From Pseudopyrenochaeta lycopersici (taxonomy: Eukaryota > Ascomycota > Dothideomycetes > Pleosporales > Pseudopyrenochaetaceae): a stretch of 64,000 bases of DNA. How positions within the stretch are numbered: the first letter of the stretch is position 1; each line of letters begins with the position of its first letter. This document shows, in pieces, positions 1 through 14,803 of the stretch. Made by a program: the position numbers and the translations under genes. The notes below the pieces were generated by a model. It saw only the letters and a program-made list of their open reading frames with translations. It had not been told where the DNA came from and did not search any database. The stretch is taken from positions 2,108,001-2,172,000 of the forward strand of contig NHZP01000003.1 of NCBI GenBank assembly GCA_003313425.1, in the 5' to 3' direction.

Positions 1-2161
1 ACTTGTGCAGGAACTCATCAACGCCGCCCCAGAAACGGTAAATTTCCGTGATCAAGACAGCTTTACTCCCTTGATACACGCCATCGTACGCTCACAACTC
101 GCTTGTGTAGAGACCCTACTTTCGCGAGGCGCCGACCTGAGTCGTTTAGGACCCGGGGAGCATGTTCCCCTCAATCTCGCATGCCAATATGCATCGCTCG
201 AGATCTTAGAACTTCTCCTTCAAAGGTCTGCTGAGATGCTTTCAGATGCCGAAGGTCTATTTCCGCAGCATCTTGTAGCAAGGTCTGGTAAGACGCCACA
301 GTCGTTACTCTTGCTACAGAAGTACGGTGCCAATCTAGATCAGCCGGACAAGCTCTATCAATGGACCCCTCTCTTCCACGCTGCAAGCGAAGGACATGTG
401 GAATGCCTCCAAACGCTTCTTCAGTGCGGCGTTGATGTGGATATTGTTGACGAGAAGGGTTTATCTGCTATGTATTACGCAACGTGGGAAGGCCATCTGG
501 AGTGCATGCGGCTGCTGGCCTCGGTAGGGCGCGGAGTTGGTTTAATGACACAGAAACAGGCCTCCCCTTGTATCCCATCCCAAATGGCCAGCTCAATGCC
601 TGCATCAATGGATCTTGAGAGCGACCCAGATGGCATACCTGAGTTCATTCTCCCACCACCGATAATACCATTTCGAAGATACGGCCACAACTTCCTAGAC
701 ACGAAAACTTTCGTGGTTATCAGCTTCGAGAAGGTTGGAAAAGAGGCGATACGGTTCTACGACGAGTCAAAATATCCCGCAGCAAGGCTTACAATTTCCT
801 CAAAAAGCTCTGATCTCATACCGCGGAACGTACTATTACCAATTCAAGACGAGTTCAAGGTCATTTCGTTCCAGATTGAGAATATTGATAACTTCTCTAT
901 CGATTTCGATATTTATCCTACAATTGGGTCAAAGGTCATTGCTCGTAGCGTAGCTTCGTCAAAAGTCTTTACGGAGCGAACCAAGAGCACTGGGCGATGG
1001 CATCTAGAGTTATTTGACCCAAGGCTTCGAGCTATTGGCCGGGTCACTTTTGACTTTCAGGTCGTCAAGCCTTTCCATGGCATCCCACTGGAGATTACCC
1101 ATTTTGCCACATACTGGAAAGCGACTAGTCAGCTTGACTCACAACCTCATACTCTCATTACCGGCTCAAGTCTGTCTGGAGAATATGTGCGCTTGTTTGT
1201 ACAGCTGACCGCCGATGGTGTACCAGTGTTGCACCCAAGATGGAAAATCGACTACCAAGGCCTCGAGGTTCCCGTCAACATCCTTACGTATGCCCAATTT
1301 GCAGCGATTGGTGTGCATCAGAACGCCGCAAATGCTTCCCAGCTTGCTGCAGGACTTGCGCACGCTACTTCGAACGATATACCTATGATCTACCAGGCTA
1401 TGGCTTCTTCTTTCATACCTCTGAAGGACGCTTTAGCGCTGTTGCCCGCTCACATCCACGTAGAATTACATGTTCTCTTTCCATCGCGAATAGAAGAGGA
1501 ACGTCTCAAGCTTGGTCCCACGCATGACATGAACACTTTCGCAGACAAGATATTGTCAGTAGTGTTTGAGCATGCGCGTGTGTTGAGAGAGCAAGGCGCG
1601 GGAGAAATTGATGGCACCCTACGGAGTGTCCTGTTCAGTTCCTTCAACCAGGACATCTGCACTGTGATCAACTGGAAGCAGCCAAACTGTAAGTGTATTC
1701 TACAAGTCTTTGCTGACCGTGAATACTGATCCTTAGCAGATCCGGTACTCCTCTGTAACGAACTCGGCGCCGACAGCTCCCAGTCGCCTTCGGGTAATAC
1801 GCATATCGTTCAAAGCAGTGGTCGCACCACAATCTCCGTGAAAGAGGCAGTTCAAATTGCAAGAGACAACAATTTCATGGGCTTAATATGCAGTTCTCGT
1901 TTACTGGTTAGTGTCTTGCACAATTCCGTAGTATTATGCACAACATTGACATCCGGACAGGATCTCGCTCCCGCCCTTATCGAATCAATCAAGACCGCTG
2001 GCCTAGTCCTTGTCACAGACATCACAGACTCAGAGGCAGAAGGCGCTGCCTCGTCCAGCTTACATGTCGCAAACCCTCGGCGACAAACAACACCAGATGG
2101 TGTCGATGGATACCTCAGAGGCAACGGCGTGCTCTGTTTTAACGAGACCGTTGACATGTAG
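1..2161 (+). CDS. pho81: Pho81/NUC-2-type phosphate-sensing CDK inhibitor, 3' part
   Basis: The gene enters from the left edge, so the N-terminal SPX region is outside. Exons: 1-1688, 1740-1906, 1961-2161 (stop TAG). The fragment starts inside ankyrin repeats (e.g. TPLFHAASEGHVECLQTLLQ, near 365-424), followed from about 670 by a beta-rich region and a degenerate GDPD-like domain ending in NNFMGLICSSRLL and DLAPALIESIKTAGLVLVTD across the last junction. This order (SPX, ankyrins, GDPD-like) is that of yeast Pho81 and Neurospora NUC-2, which inhibit the Pho80-Pho85 cyclin-CDK when phosphate is low. The second intron (54 bp) is a multiple of three and stop-free, so its retention would keep the frame. 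Family assignment is firm; the regulatory role is taken from family knowledge. Confidence 0.9.
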
Positions 2162-2813
2162 AAAGAGAGACAGTCAGTTGGCAGGGTCTCAGCGCTAAAG
2201 TGCCATTAATCGATATGAAGGGATATCCCCATTGGAAACTGTACCTGAATGGCATTGCTCCTGTCTTGGACGATGTGATCCATTCAAGCATGCGGGCAGA
2301 CTAGGAGGAGATGGGAATGGAAATGCAGAGCTTGGAGGTATTTTGGTAGGATTTATAGCATAGAGGATAGTTGAGGCCGATTGCGAAGGTGGGAAGCATA
2401 ACCATCGTGGTTCTGGTGAAGAATCATATGTGATAGACTGGTGCTCATACAAGCTACTGTACCAGAAAGCAGTTCCAAGTCTGCATACCTGTGGCCTGAA
2501 GACGTACGTCGCTCCCGAAAATATTTAGGGCCCATTAAAAGGAAATTATTGCGCGGATCGACGCATTAGCAAGCTTGCACAATTGGATCCCGCATCGCAT
2601 GCAATGACCGGTAGTCTTGATCATTACCGTAGGCATGGACAGGGATGAGCTCATGTGGCGTTCCGATTCGCGCTAAGCCTCGTCGAAAAAATGTCGGACG
2701 ACATTGAGGCTTCTTGTCAAACGTCCACGACTCCAACTCGCCCTTCTCTTGTGTCTCTTTCGTATTGCAGTGCACGATTTAGATTACCAGGGTTTGCTTG
2801 TAAATATGTCCGC
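2162..2813. other. Intergenic, pho81 to ADCK gene
   Basis: Holds the 3' flank of pho81 and the promoter/leader of the downstream kinase gene. Short open frames on both strands lack family resemblance and good codon structure. No repeat or RNA gene was seen. Confidence 0.6.
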
Positions 2814-4738
2814 ATGATGTCGACTTTCAGAGCCTTTGGTCCTTTCCTCCGCCGGGCATGGACATGCCGAACTTGTCTCCGATTGCAACAGCAGACACCA
2901 CCACGGCAAAGATTATGGCAGCAGCGAAACACGATTGCGAATAGGCTTGATGTGCAGAGGACGTTTGCGACGAAGGTGGATGCGGCGACGAGGCCAATTG
3001 GGAAGGCTAGCAAGAGGCGGCGAAGGCTGTTAATAGCTGGAGGTGGAATTGCGATTGGTGCTGCGGCGGTCACGATTAATGACGATGCAAAGCATGCGTA
3101 TGTTGCGGCACAGCGAAGTTACAGGGTACTGGCGACGTTGGTCTTGAACATCAAGGAGTACGTGGAAGCCTCTCGCTATTAATGTAACAGAGCGCTAATC
3201 AACCGCCACATCTAGCTACCGCGAGACCTTGAGGCGCGACACTGAGCCAGACTACCCCGAACTGCTGAAAGCCTGCCACCTTCGATGCGCGAAACGCACC
3301 CTTCGCACACTCGAGAAGAACGGTTCCATCTTCATAAAGCTAGGACAACATTTGAGCAGTATGAACTACCTCCTACCGAACGAGTGGTGCGATACGTTTA
3401 TCCCACTACAAGACAAGTGTCCCGTCTCCTCATACGAGTCGATACAAGAGATGGTCCGCCAGGACACAGGACTTGAACTGTCAGACTTCTTCTCAGAGTT
3501 TGAGGAGCTGCCAATCGGCGCGGCGTCACTCGCGCAAGTACATCGCGCTACGGTCCGAGAGACGGGTCAGAAGGTTGCAGTCAAAGTCCAACATCCGGCT
3601 TTGGATGAGTGGGCAAAATTGGATTTGGCATTGACGAGCTTCACCTTTTCGACGCTCAAGTACTGGTTCCCTGAGTATGATCTCACATGGCTATCGGACG
3701 AGATGCAGCTCTCCCTCCCGCAAGAACTCAATTTTGCTCGCGAAGGCGAGAACGCAATGAGAGCGCGTGAGTACTTTTCCCACGTTCACGACGCACCGGT
3801 CATTATACCCATGGTCCTCTGGGCCAAGCGCCGGATTTTGGTAATGGAGTACGTCTCCGGTTTCAGGACGGATGATTTGAAGAGTCTGGATGCGCACGGG
3901 ATTGATCGGGATGAAGTGAGCGCTGCCTTGGCGAGGGTGTTCAATGAGATGATTTTTGGGACAAATGCGCCTCTGCATTGCGACCCTCACGGAGGGAATA
4001 TCGCTATACGGCACAACCCGAGCAGGGGTGGCAAGGCGAACTTTGATGTGATTCTATACGATCACGGTCTTTACCGCGACATTCCCATGGATCTGCGAAG
4101 GAATTATGCGAAGCTTTGGCTCGCGGTTCTAGACGCTGATGAAGCTGGAATGCGAAAGTATGCGTATGAAGTCGCTGGAATTGGAGAGGAGCATTTCCCT
4201 CTTTTTGCATCCGCAATCACAGGACGCGACTACACAGTCCTTGCGAAGAAAGAAGCAGGCACGGGAGGGGTCATGACGGCGAGGACTAATGAAGAGAAGA
4301 AGGTAATCGGAGATGCGCTTGGCGAGGGTATGTTGGAGAGTCTGATTCAACTACTCGGACAAGTGCCGAGAGTCATTCTATTAATTTTAAAGACTAATGA
4401 TTTGAGTAAGTCGACCCCTAGATACACGCAGGGACAAGATAACAAAGCTAATGCAATGAACAGCACGGTCTCTCGATGAAGGCCTGCAAACCCGTCAAGG
4501 TCCCATGCGAACTTTCCTCATCCTTGCCCGCTACGCCTCACGTACAGTGTACGAGGAGTCACTCGATAAACTTTCTGGAAGTATTTTGTGGCCAAGCAAC
4601 TTCTTTACATGGCTGAGTGCTTGGGCACGACATATGAGGGTTGAACTGCAGCTAAGCTCTTATGAAACATATCTCAAGCTCAGAGCGATGTTGGGCTTCC
4701 AGCAGATGGTATTGGGGAGAGATAGCTTCCGGGAGTAA
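2814..4738 (+). CDS. UbiB/ABC1-family atypical kinase, ADCK1/Mcp2-like, mitochondrial
   Basis: Exons 2814-3157, 3216-4405, 4464-4738 give 602 residues. The start (ATG ATG TCG) was chosen because it opens an Arg/Ser-rich presequence followed by a hydrophobic segment near residues 62-80, as expected for an inner-membrane mitochondrial protein. Family motifs: KLGQ near 156 (the KxGQ signature), AASLAQVH near 217 (Ala-rich loop), VAVKVQHP near 236 (catalytic Lys), DPHGGN near 371, and YDHG near 398 where kinases have DFG. Both introns restore clean family sequence (NIKDYRET and TNDLTRSLDEGL). Yeast Mcp2 and animal ADCK1 act in mitochondrial lipid/ubiquinone homeostasis and morphology; the substrate is unknown. 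It could instead be grouped with ADCK5, but the family is clear. Confidence 0.9.
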
Positions 4739-6232
4739 GCACTGTGCGCATGTGTATACTATAGACATTCAAGAACATAGACTTCAAGATAACGCGTGTA
4801 TATGTGGCGGTGCTGACTTGTGTAACGCTGAGGCTCACTCTCATTGATGCGGCAAATGACTGACAGCAGCCATCCTTGCTCAGCTGAAGGAGACGTAGAT
4901 GGGTGGAGCCTTTCCCCGCGTAAGAAATCCGAATATTGGCAGGTACGCGTTTTATAGAGGCTGAGATGAAGACATATATTAGCGCCATTTGGCGAAAGCG
5001 TGCTCGATTCTATCTGTATTGGACCCCTTGGCTCATTCGAAGGGTTAGCTTGCGTGTGTGAAGGTGGCGGTGCAACCGTTCCTCCACATGCGGAAGCGAT
5101 ATCAAATGGGGGGCCATTCAATTGCAGTAATTGTGATGTAGGGTTATTTGCAAGGCTTCCCGAACTTGTGAGCCTCCATCAGCTCGACGTATTTCGGATT
5201 AAATCAGTCAGCCGACCGTCACATGCTTGGACGTCTGAGAACGAATTGGAACTCCTGATCCAGCAAGACGGAAGTTCCGGAGCACTGGGTAAGCTTAGTA
5301 TCTCGCATGTGGCGGTGCCAATATTTAGATGGGACGGTAGGTTTCTTTTTGTGGTCGACGTGTGCCCAACGAGGAACATGTCTTGGTCGTTTGATGCCGT
5401 GTTTTCGGTGCGTTTGAAGGATGGTCATATGACCCGACGATAATGGGGCCTCATCATCTCAAGTGGCTTCGAAACACATGTTGAGGTACATGAGGGGAAG
5501 GCTGACAGCCGTTGGAAACGTTTCAGGTGCCATCTGCGGCATCGTGGATGGCCGTCAAGCGCGGTGTTGTTCATGTATGCCACATTGGCGCCGACAGGGA
5601 GTTGGGTGGGTTTGACATCATCGATGCCCGCGCTCAAACGGCCGCAAGCATGACAGACACGCGGCCACTATGCTGAGAGCAATGGAGCGGTCTGTTTGAC
5701 CTCGTCGGTGCAGTGAATTGCGCCTCTCGAGATGTCTGTCCGGCCGCCTCGCAGTGCATTTCCGCCGCAGACCTGGGGTTGTCGTCGAATCGTTCGCGAC
5801 CAGGGCGGGGCAGGCCCGGTAGGCGCCAAGGCAGCTCAGACCTCAGTCGCCGCTCGCCAGACTGCTCGCAAGGCAGTCATCTGTGGACGTGGACGCCGTG
5901 ATAGCCGCACTGGACGGGACGAGTAGGGCATTCTGCAGCCATTACAAACGACTGAATAAGCGTCGTCTGTTCCTGCGTGGCGGACCTTCCTCGGGCAGTA
6001 TCGCGAGCAGTCCGCCGCATTACCTTTGTAACCCGCGCACGGTTGGTTCCTCGCACAGCCCCATCTCCCTGCACCCTCGTCCAACGCCGCCGCAGCCTGC
6101 GAGCAGCCGCGAGAGCAACAACACCATATCCAGCACCCTCTCGCCCGAGCAGAGCACTCGAATCGCCGCGAGCTCTGAGAGCCGCATTCCCTCCCACCCC
6201 ATCGACCCCTCTGCGGACCCTCTCCGCGCATC
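4739..6232. other. Intergenic and 5' leader region before rsp5
   Basis: The first kilobase shows only short unsupported frames, including one of 147 codons at 5000-5443 with no recognisable domain. From about 5980 to 6232 the sequence becomes C/T-rich with CAAC and CCATC runs, typical of a fungal 5' leader, and leads straight to the rsp5 start codon. Confidence 0.6.
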
Positions 6233-9062
<2,830 letters not shown>

Positions 9063-10766
9063 ACAGTGTCGTCTACAGACTGTTGAACCCGAAGTGTCTT
9101 AAAGTTTTTCCTTGAAGGAATCAAAGTTGATGTGGGAACACTACATACTTGGCTTTCGCGCCTGTGTACAAAATTATGGGAGGAGGGAGGAGCACGCTTT
9201 TGGGCCTTGAGGGTTGTGCTCAATCACATATGGCTATTATCTCTGGGTGCGAGCATTTCTAATTTGGTCCTTCTCTGCTGCGTAATACATCGCATTGTTT
9301 GCCGTGTGCAAGATATAGGGCGTTTGAGGCTTGGGGAGGTAGTAGGATAGCGCTCGTCTTTTATATGAGCGCAATGTCAAATGTGATTTGAAACAATAGA
9401 TTATTGACACTACTTTTGAGGAGAAATTTGTGCTTAGCATGCTAACCTATCTGAATTCAAGACTTGAGTAGCCTGGATGCAGTGTGTAAATCACATAGTC
9501 GGCAGAGGAAGTCGAAGAATTCTAATAGACGACAGATACTATGTAGTGTGTCTAGTAGCCGGTTTGGGGAGGAGGATGAAGGAGATGTTAAATGTTCGTT
9601 ATTGGTCAAAAGAGCGCCTTGCAGATGATGTCTTGGAGCATGTTGCAAGTAAACACGGAGCGGCAAGAGAGGCTGGAAATGCGGAGCAAATCTTATAGTG
9701 GCTAATGTAAGCGTGAATACTCCGAGGTGCGGTCGCTTTCAACATGCATCAGCCGTGGCTTCAAAGTTCGCAAAGCGAAATTGCGGGACTGTGCTCGTAG
9801 ATCGGCAGCCGTTCTTAAGATTCAAAGAGTCGACAGGGCAAATTTGCAAATCTGCCTATGTGGTGAACAGCCCCGAGATCACGATGAATGGCTGGAACTC
9901 CATGCTGTCACAAGATGTGGCGAGAGACGGATCCCACGATAGCGTCGTTGCGAGGTTTTCGACGAACGGGAAAGCGCGAATTGGCCCGCGCTTGGCATCA
10001 CTTCCCTTTCCGAATCTGCTGGGCCCTGATCCTGGACGACACCCCTACGCCCATCACCCTTTCCACCCCTTCTCACCAATCAATTTTTCGGTTGCACGGT
10101 TCAGGTGTTGAGAACCGAGATGCGATCAACTGTATTCGGGTCCCCAAACCGTTGCCCTTGACGTCGCACACCGACGTGTCAACGTGCTCCAGCACTCAAG
10201 GCCCTCCGTGAGGTTGCATTAGCAGACTCGAGCAACAGGAGAAGCATTGGGTCAGAGGCAAAATGTTCCAAAGAAGGAGCTGGAAAGACGGCTGTTGGTG
10301 CATATGGTGCATTGGCTTCGCTAAAATTAGGCGGCTGGAACGGGCGAGCTAGAATCTATTGAGGTCCCACCATGCCTGCTTGGGCAGCCGCCAAACGAAA
10401 CGGCGTTAGCAGAGCTGAGGATGGCGCAGGATGCATTGGTCAACGTCCAGGGTGCTTTGATGTCTCTGGCTTGATGTTGACTCCGGGGAAGGGATGGGAT
10501 GGGCATGGGACATGGGAGGCTGATCCGTCCCGATGTTTAAAATCTCCTTGTGCTCCCTTCCCGCGGCCGCTCCTCCATTCCTCGTCGTCGTCCCATCAAC
10601 CGTCGTTGCGATACATTCTCAACCACTCTTCTTACAGTCCATCATTCGCTTTGGGCTTTACCTCTAATTCTTTAATCAACCTTCGATAAAACTTCGGACA
10701 AAGGCTCCCCTGATCCAACGCCCTATCTCATACTACACCAACGCGCCATTTCATCCAATCTTCAAA
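9063..10766. other. Intergenic, rsp5 to GPI-type gene
   Basis: No supported gene. Short frames (for example 9698-10111) have no domain and no consistent codon use. From about 10540 the sequence turns C/T-rich (TCCTCGTCGTCG, CAACCACTC, TCAACCTTCG), which I read as promoter and leader of the next gene. Confidence 0.55.
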
Positions 10767-11389
10767 ATGCGTTTCTCCACCGCCATTGCTATTGCTTTCT
10801 CCGCTACTGCCAGCCTTGTCGCTGCGCAGGAGAAGTGCGCTGCTCAAAAGTACGTTCCCTAACATTTGGCCCATAAATCTCACGCCACCCTCAATACCTT
10901 CCCAATCGGTCCTTTCCACATTATCAATATATCCAAACTATGATTGGAAGGGTTAGTGGCTAACATGTTCCTTGCAGCATTGTTGACGCCTGTGTCGCCG
11001 GATACAAGTCGCGCATCGACTCTTGCAACGAGAAGCCAAACGACTTCATCTGCATGTGCGACGTCTACACCGACGTCCTCGTCTGCTACAACAACTGCCC
11101 CAACAGCAACGAGAAGCCCCCGGTCCAGAACCAGGTCACCCAGTTCTGTAACGCCGCTGAGCCCCTCCGCGCTGCCGCCTCCGCATCCATCGCCTCTGTC
11201 GCCTCCGTCGCCGCTACCCAGTCCCAGGCCGCCACATCTGCCGCTGCTTCAGCGACCGGCTCGCGCACCGGCACTGGCAGCGCCGCCTCGCCAACTGCCT
11301 CTTCCTTCCAGACTGGTGCTGCCAGCTCCTTCGGTGCCCCAGCTGGTGCCGCGTTGGTTGCCTTCCTTGGTGCTGCTGGACTCTTGTAG
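10767..11389 (+). CDS. Small secreted GPI-type Ser/Ala-rich surface protein
   Basis: Exons 10767-10849 and 10978-11389 give 164 residues. An N-terminal signal peptide (MRFSTAIAIAFSATASLVAA) is followed by a compact Cys-rich module of about 70 residues (motifs DACVAGY, DSCNEKPNDFICMC, VLVCYNNCPN, QFCNAA), then an Ala/Ser/Thr/Gly-rich stalk and a hydrophobic C-terminus (ALVAFLGAAGLL) suited to GPI-anchor attachment. This matches a family usually annotated in Aspergillus as GPI-anchored serine-threonine rich proteins. The spacing of cysteines is not clearly CFEM. Likely a wall or plasma-membrane protein of unknown role. The intron junction restores AAQNIVDAC, supporting the model. Confidence 0.82.
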
Positions 11390-12113
11390 ATGGATAACCG
11401 AGTAGTGGGAGAAGGGAGATGTCGTTGTTTATATTGATTGGGTGGTAGTTGTTGAATAGTATAGGATAATGCTTAATTGGACGCAACGCTATTACCCGTC
11501 TTTCACATCTTGGACATTTGTCCACTTGGGACTTGAATACCAGACGTCGAGCTGGTATGAACATGTGCTTCGCATACAGACACTAATCGTACTGCGCTGA
11601 TCACGGTCATAAAACAAAGGTGAAATTGCATACTTGAGAGTTATTCATGACCACTGAGATACCTAACGGACTGGGCCTATGACTAAATCGATTATAGCAG
11701 CATTGTGATGTTACGTGAGTGGGAGTCAATTGATCGCACAGGAAGCTGAGTAGCTGGCATACTGTTCGTAGTTGGCTTCCATATTGTGAGAAACTGACAT
11801 TTGAGGTCTTCGCCTCCAATCTATGCCCAACCAAGAACTAGCAGAACCTGCTTAGAAACTCGGCAGATGCAAACAAACACTCTGTAAATAAATGCGCGTC
11901 GACGTGTCGACGTCTTCGATCGCCACATCTAGCCTGGATCGGCCATTCCTCTCATTCGCCAGAGATCAAACAACGCTATTTTTATCGAACTTCGACTGCG
12001 CTGACTGCACTTGAACTTCTATTCTCCACAAACGCAAAGGGAAAAGCTACGCCAGCAACTCCGAAACAGAGTACTTCAAAGCCTCGAAAGCAACTACAAG
12101 AAGCTATTCAACC
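11390..12113. other. Intergenic, GPI-type gene to SERF gene
   Basis: Contains the 3' flank of the GPI-type gene and a promoter ending in a C/A-rich leader (about 11980-12113). No other coding or repeat structure was recognised. Confidence 0.55.
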
Positions 12114-12591
12114 ATGGCTCGTGGAAATCAGCGCGACAAAGCCCGCGAGAAGAACCTCAAGGCCGCTGCGGGAACGGTATATCTTTTGCCCTCAGTCGTC
12201 AAACTGCAGGCGCGGAACATGCAAGTAATCATGCTAATACGATGCTGCAGAAATCTAAAAACACTGTTCGTCTACTACTTCTAGCATTACCCGGGGTGTA
12301 ATTGTCGAGATGGGGCGGGTAGGAATGCGGCTAACGATTTAACAATAGCAATCCGGCACAGAGTTTGCCCGGACTAAAGAAGATCAGGCGGCGATTATGC
12401 GCGCAAAGCAAGCTGCCGGTACGTCTTGCTTGCTTTCTTATTTTTGTCTTCCCTCCCCCCCCCCCCCCCCCCCACCCTTTTTTTCCCCTCGCTTATGGCG
12501 CGGTGGTATGCTAGGTTTTTCAGTGTGAAGTGCTGACTTTCTGTGTGAAGCCGAAGCGAAGAAAGCCGGTGAAGGTGCTGCCAAGAAATAA
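12114..12591 (+). CDS. SERF/4F5-family small basic protein
   Basis: Four exons, 12114-12176, 12251-12265, 12349-12418 and 12551-12591, encode only 62 residues. The N-terminus MARGNQRDKAREKN is the hallmark of the 4F5/SERF family; the rest is Lys/Ala-rich with AIMRAKQAAAEAKKAGEGA. Members are small, disordered, highly charged proteins that modulate protein aggregation; cellular role in fungi is poorly defined. The second exon is only 15 nt (KSKNT). The third intron carries an uninterrupted run of 19 C. The exons total 189 nt with matching phases, and no single frame covers the protein. Confidence 0.88.
12455..12473. repeat. Homopolymer C19 in SERF intron 3
   Basis: Nineteen consecutive C between the 5' and 3' splice sites of the third SERF intron, followed by A and a T-rich stretch. 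It may contribute to a pyrimidine-rich intron but is far from the acceptor at 12550. Expected to be length-variable and error-prone in sequencing. Confidence 0.95.
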
Positions 12592-13147
12592 GCTGTCCTA
12601 CCCACGATGGGTGCGCACTGAGAGACATAACACCTCATGAAATGATGGACGTGTGGGTGCTGAGATCATGATATCAAGAGGCGGAGTTCCGTTGGGTTTG
12701 TTTGCGAGGTGCTGAGGTGTGTCTGGGCTGCTTTGGGTAAACGACTTTTTGAATACACCGTTTTGCGACTCCAAATGCTGTGATGACTCTGCCCTCTGCG
12801 CCTTTTGAGTTCACCGTACCTCTCGACGTCTTATCAAGACTGACATGGTCTGGTATAGAAGCACTGCGCAGCGGGAGAAGTATGTGAAATGCGATCTCTT
12901 GGATTCGATTCTATGCTTTACTACTTTTACAATCAAGTTCAAGTTCAGTACCTCCACCGCGTACAACTTGCACAGCTTGTGGATTACGGTATAATGCTAA
13001 CGCCCTCAATCCTCTTCCAAACAATAAAATGGTATAAAGGTCGACATGCCACTCAGAAGCCCGTCGGTACCCATCATCAGAAAGCCAAATTCATCAGTCC
13101 GCCGCGCGCTGAAGTCATTACTATTCTCCAGTCTCTTACGTCGACGT
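12592..13147. other. Intergenic between convergent genes
   Basis: 3' flanks of the SERF gene (+) and the cupredoxin gene (-). Nothing else recognised. Confidence 0.55.
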
Positions 13148-13991
13148 CTATGCGATCATGCCAGCGAAGCCACCGAAGTTGCTGACGGCAGCGTTTTCTG
13201 GGAAGGAGTTCATGCCGCACAAGCACTGGCATGAGCAAGCCTGGCCTTGACCATCTTGACCGGAGCCAGCAACGACAGTAGCTGTGGCAAGCGCACCAGA
13301 GCCTGTTGGAGCAGCAGCACCTTGTCCAGCGGCAACAGTGACGGTCGTTGGGGCAGCGGCAGCATTGGGATCAACGTTCTGGAGAGCTCCGGGCACAAGA
13401 GTGGTGCCGTTCGTGCTGATGGCGAGTTGCTTGAATGCCGCCATGGTCTTGTCGCCAGAGGTGGCGGCGTTGATGCTAAAGACCATGCCCTTGCCGCAAT
13501 GAATGCCGTTTTGTTGTTTGCAGTAGAACCCTGAAATTTACGTTAGCGAAGGCGGCGTCGTGGCAGTGAATCGGAGGCTTACAAAGTGCCTCAGTGGTCT
13601 CAACGGTCATGTTCCATGTAACACCTGCTTTGCCCATGGGGTTGGGCATGAAGCCTGAATCCAGTCCGCCTTCCTTCTTTCGGCAAGGGTCGGCAAAAGT
13701 CGATTGCGTAGCGGTATGGTTCTTCTGCATGAAGACGAACATGACCATATCGCCGACCGCTGCGGTGATCGATTCGGGAACGTATCCTAGAACTGGCGCC
13801 ATTCCTGTTTCTACAGGCTTCAATCCACCAACGACAACCTTCATCTGTCAGCTATGATCCAATGGCTGGTATGAGAGTGCGCGTACAGTATGTGTCGCTG
13901 GGCCGGATGGTGCAGCAGATTGAAGGCTCATAACCTGCATCTGGGCAGCAGCAAGGCTGGCCGCGATGGGTAGTGCTGTGAAGTACTTCAT
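13148..13991 (-). CDS. Secreted cupredoxin (extracellular Ser-rich type)
   Basis: Read on the minus strand: exons 13887-13991, 13583-13844, 13148-13530 give 249 residues. The first 15-17 residues (MKYFTALPIAASLAAAQ) are a signal peptide. A cupredoxin fold follows, with candidate type-1 copper ligands His in QKNHTATQSTF, Cys in WFYCKQQNGIHC, His in GIHC and Met in GKGMVFSI. The second intron was placed because it restores EALWFYCKQQNG, the conserved core. The tail is Ala/Thr/Val-rich and ends with a short Cys-rich stretch (ACSCQCLC); a GPI site is not convincing. Related proteins are abundant in fungal secretomes and are often called extracellular serine-rich proteins; the partner is unknown. 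Confidence 0.87.
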
Positions 13992-14803
13992 TATGACTAG
14001 ATTGTGTATTGTCGGTAAATTCGAAAAGAGCGTAAGTGCCTGCACTGCAAGCAATAGAATTTACGGGTGAAGGTAGAAAGGAAGGATTGAAAAGGCACTA
14101 CGAGGGCCGGCTCGAACTGTATAGCGATGAAGAGAAGGACACGAAAGAGAGTGGAGCACCGGCACCGAGATAGTTATGAGGCAGAACGGTTGTACGGTTA
14201 GATTGTGCCTGGGACATCCAGTGCTTAAATCTACGCATGAAATTGGGGGTATGATGGGCGGCAGGCAGGTCGGACACATGGCGAAACATCGCACCCCTCC
14301 TGCTGGGCATGCACTGCAGGAAACACGACGGCGGAAGCAAAAATGAACAGATTCTAGTGAGGCGCGCTCGCTTGTTAGTGGTGGCAGGGTACTTTGAAGC
14401 TCGAACTGTTGGAGGTGGGTTCGAGGTTGTCGCGGAAGTGTCGCAGGTCTGTCTCGCTTCAAGCCGATACTATCCCAATTGGGCAGTCCAAGCACTCCCA
14501 AGATCTTATCGCAACGGAACAACCTGTGGGGATGCCTGAACAAAGAGGCTGGAAGATGGTTGCGCCGCATGAAAGTTTGGCACCCATCATTTCGCGGCCT
14601 GCGATCCCGAGTTATGTGAGGCACAACCCGTTGGTGGTCAGTCGCGCGCAAGGATTAGGCGACGAAGTACCCCACTCTCATTGGCCCACCAGAGTGACTT
14701 TCCGGGCTCTGTGGACCTGCCGTTTTGCGTGCTGCTCAAAGAGACATTCAATATCCACAAGAGTCGTGTGCACTGCCTCCACTATTCGTCATTTGATTAG
14801 TCG
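13992..14803. other. Promoter side of the cupredoxin gene
   Basis: Leader and promoter of the cupredoxin gene (-) and the 3' flank of the SMN-like gene (-). A 196-codon minus-strand frame at 14061-14651 has no domain and looks like chance. Confidence 0.5.

Noticed and set aside
2655..2813. Earlier start for the ADCK gene
   Set aside because: It adds 53 residues without presequence character; the ATG at 2814 gives a typical mitochondrial N-terminus.
5000..5443. 147-codon plus-strand frame upstream of rsp5
   Set aside because: No family resemblance, no splice partners, and overlapping frames of like length on the other strand.
14061..14651. 196-codon minus-strand frame upstream of the cupredoxin gene
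   Set aside because: Cys/Arg/Pro-rich with no domain, covering the cupredoxin promoter.
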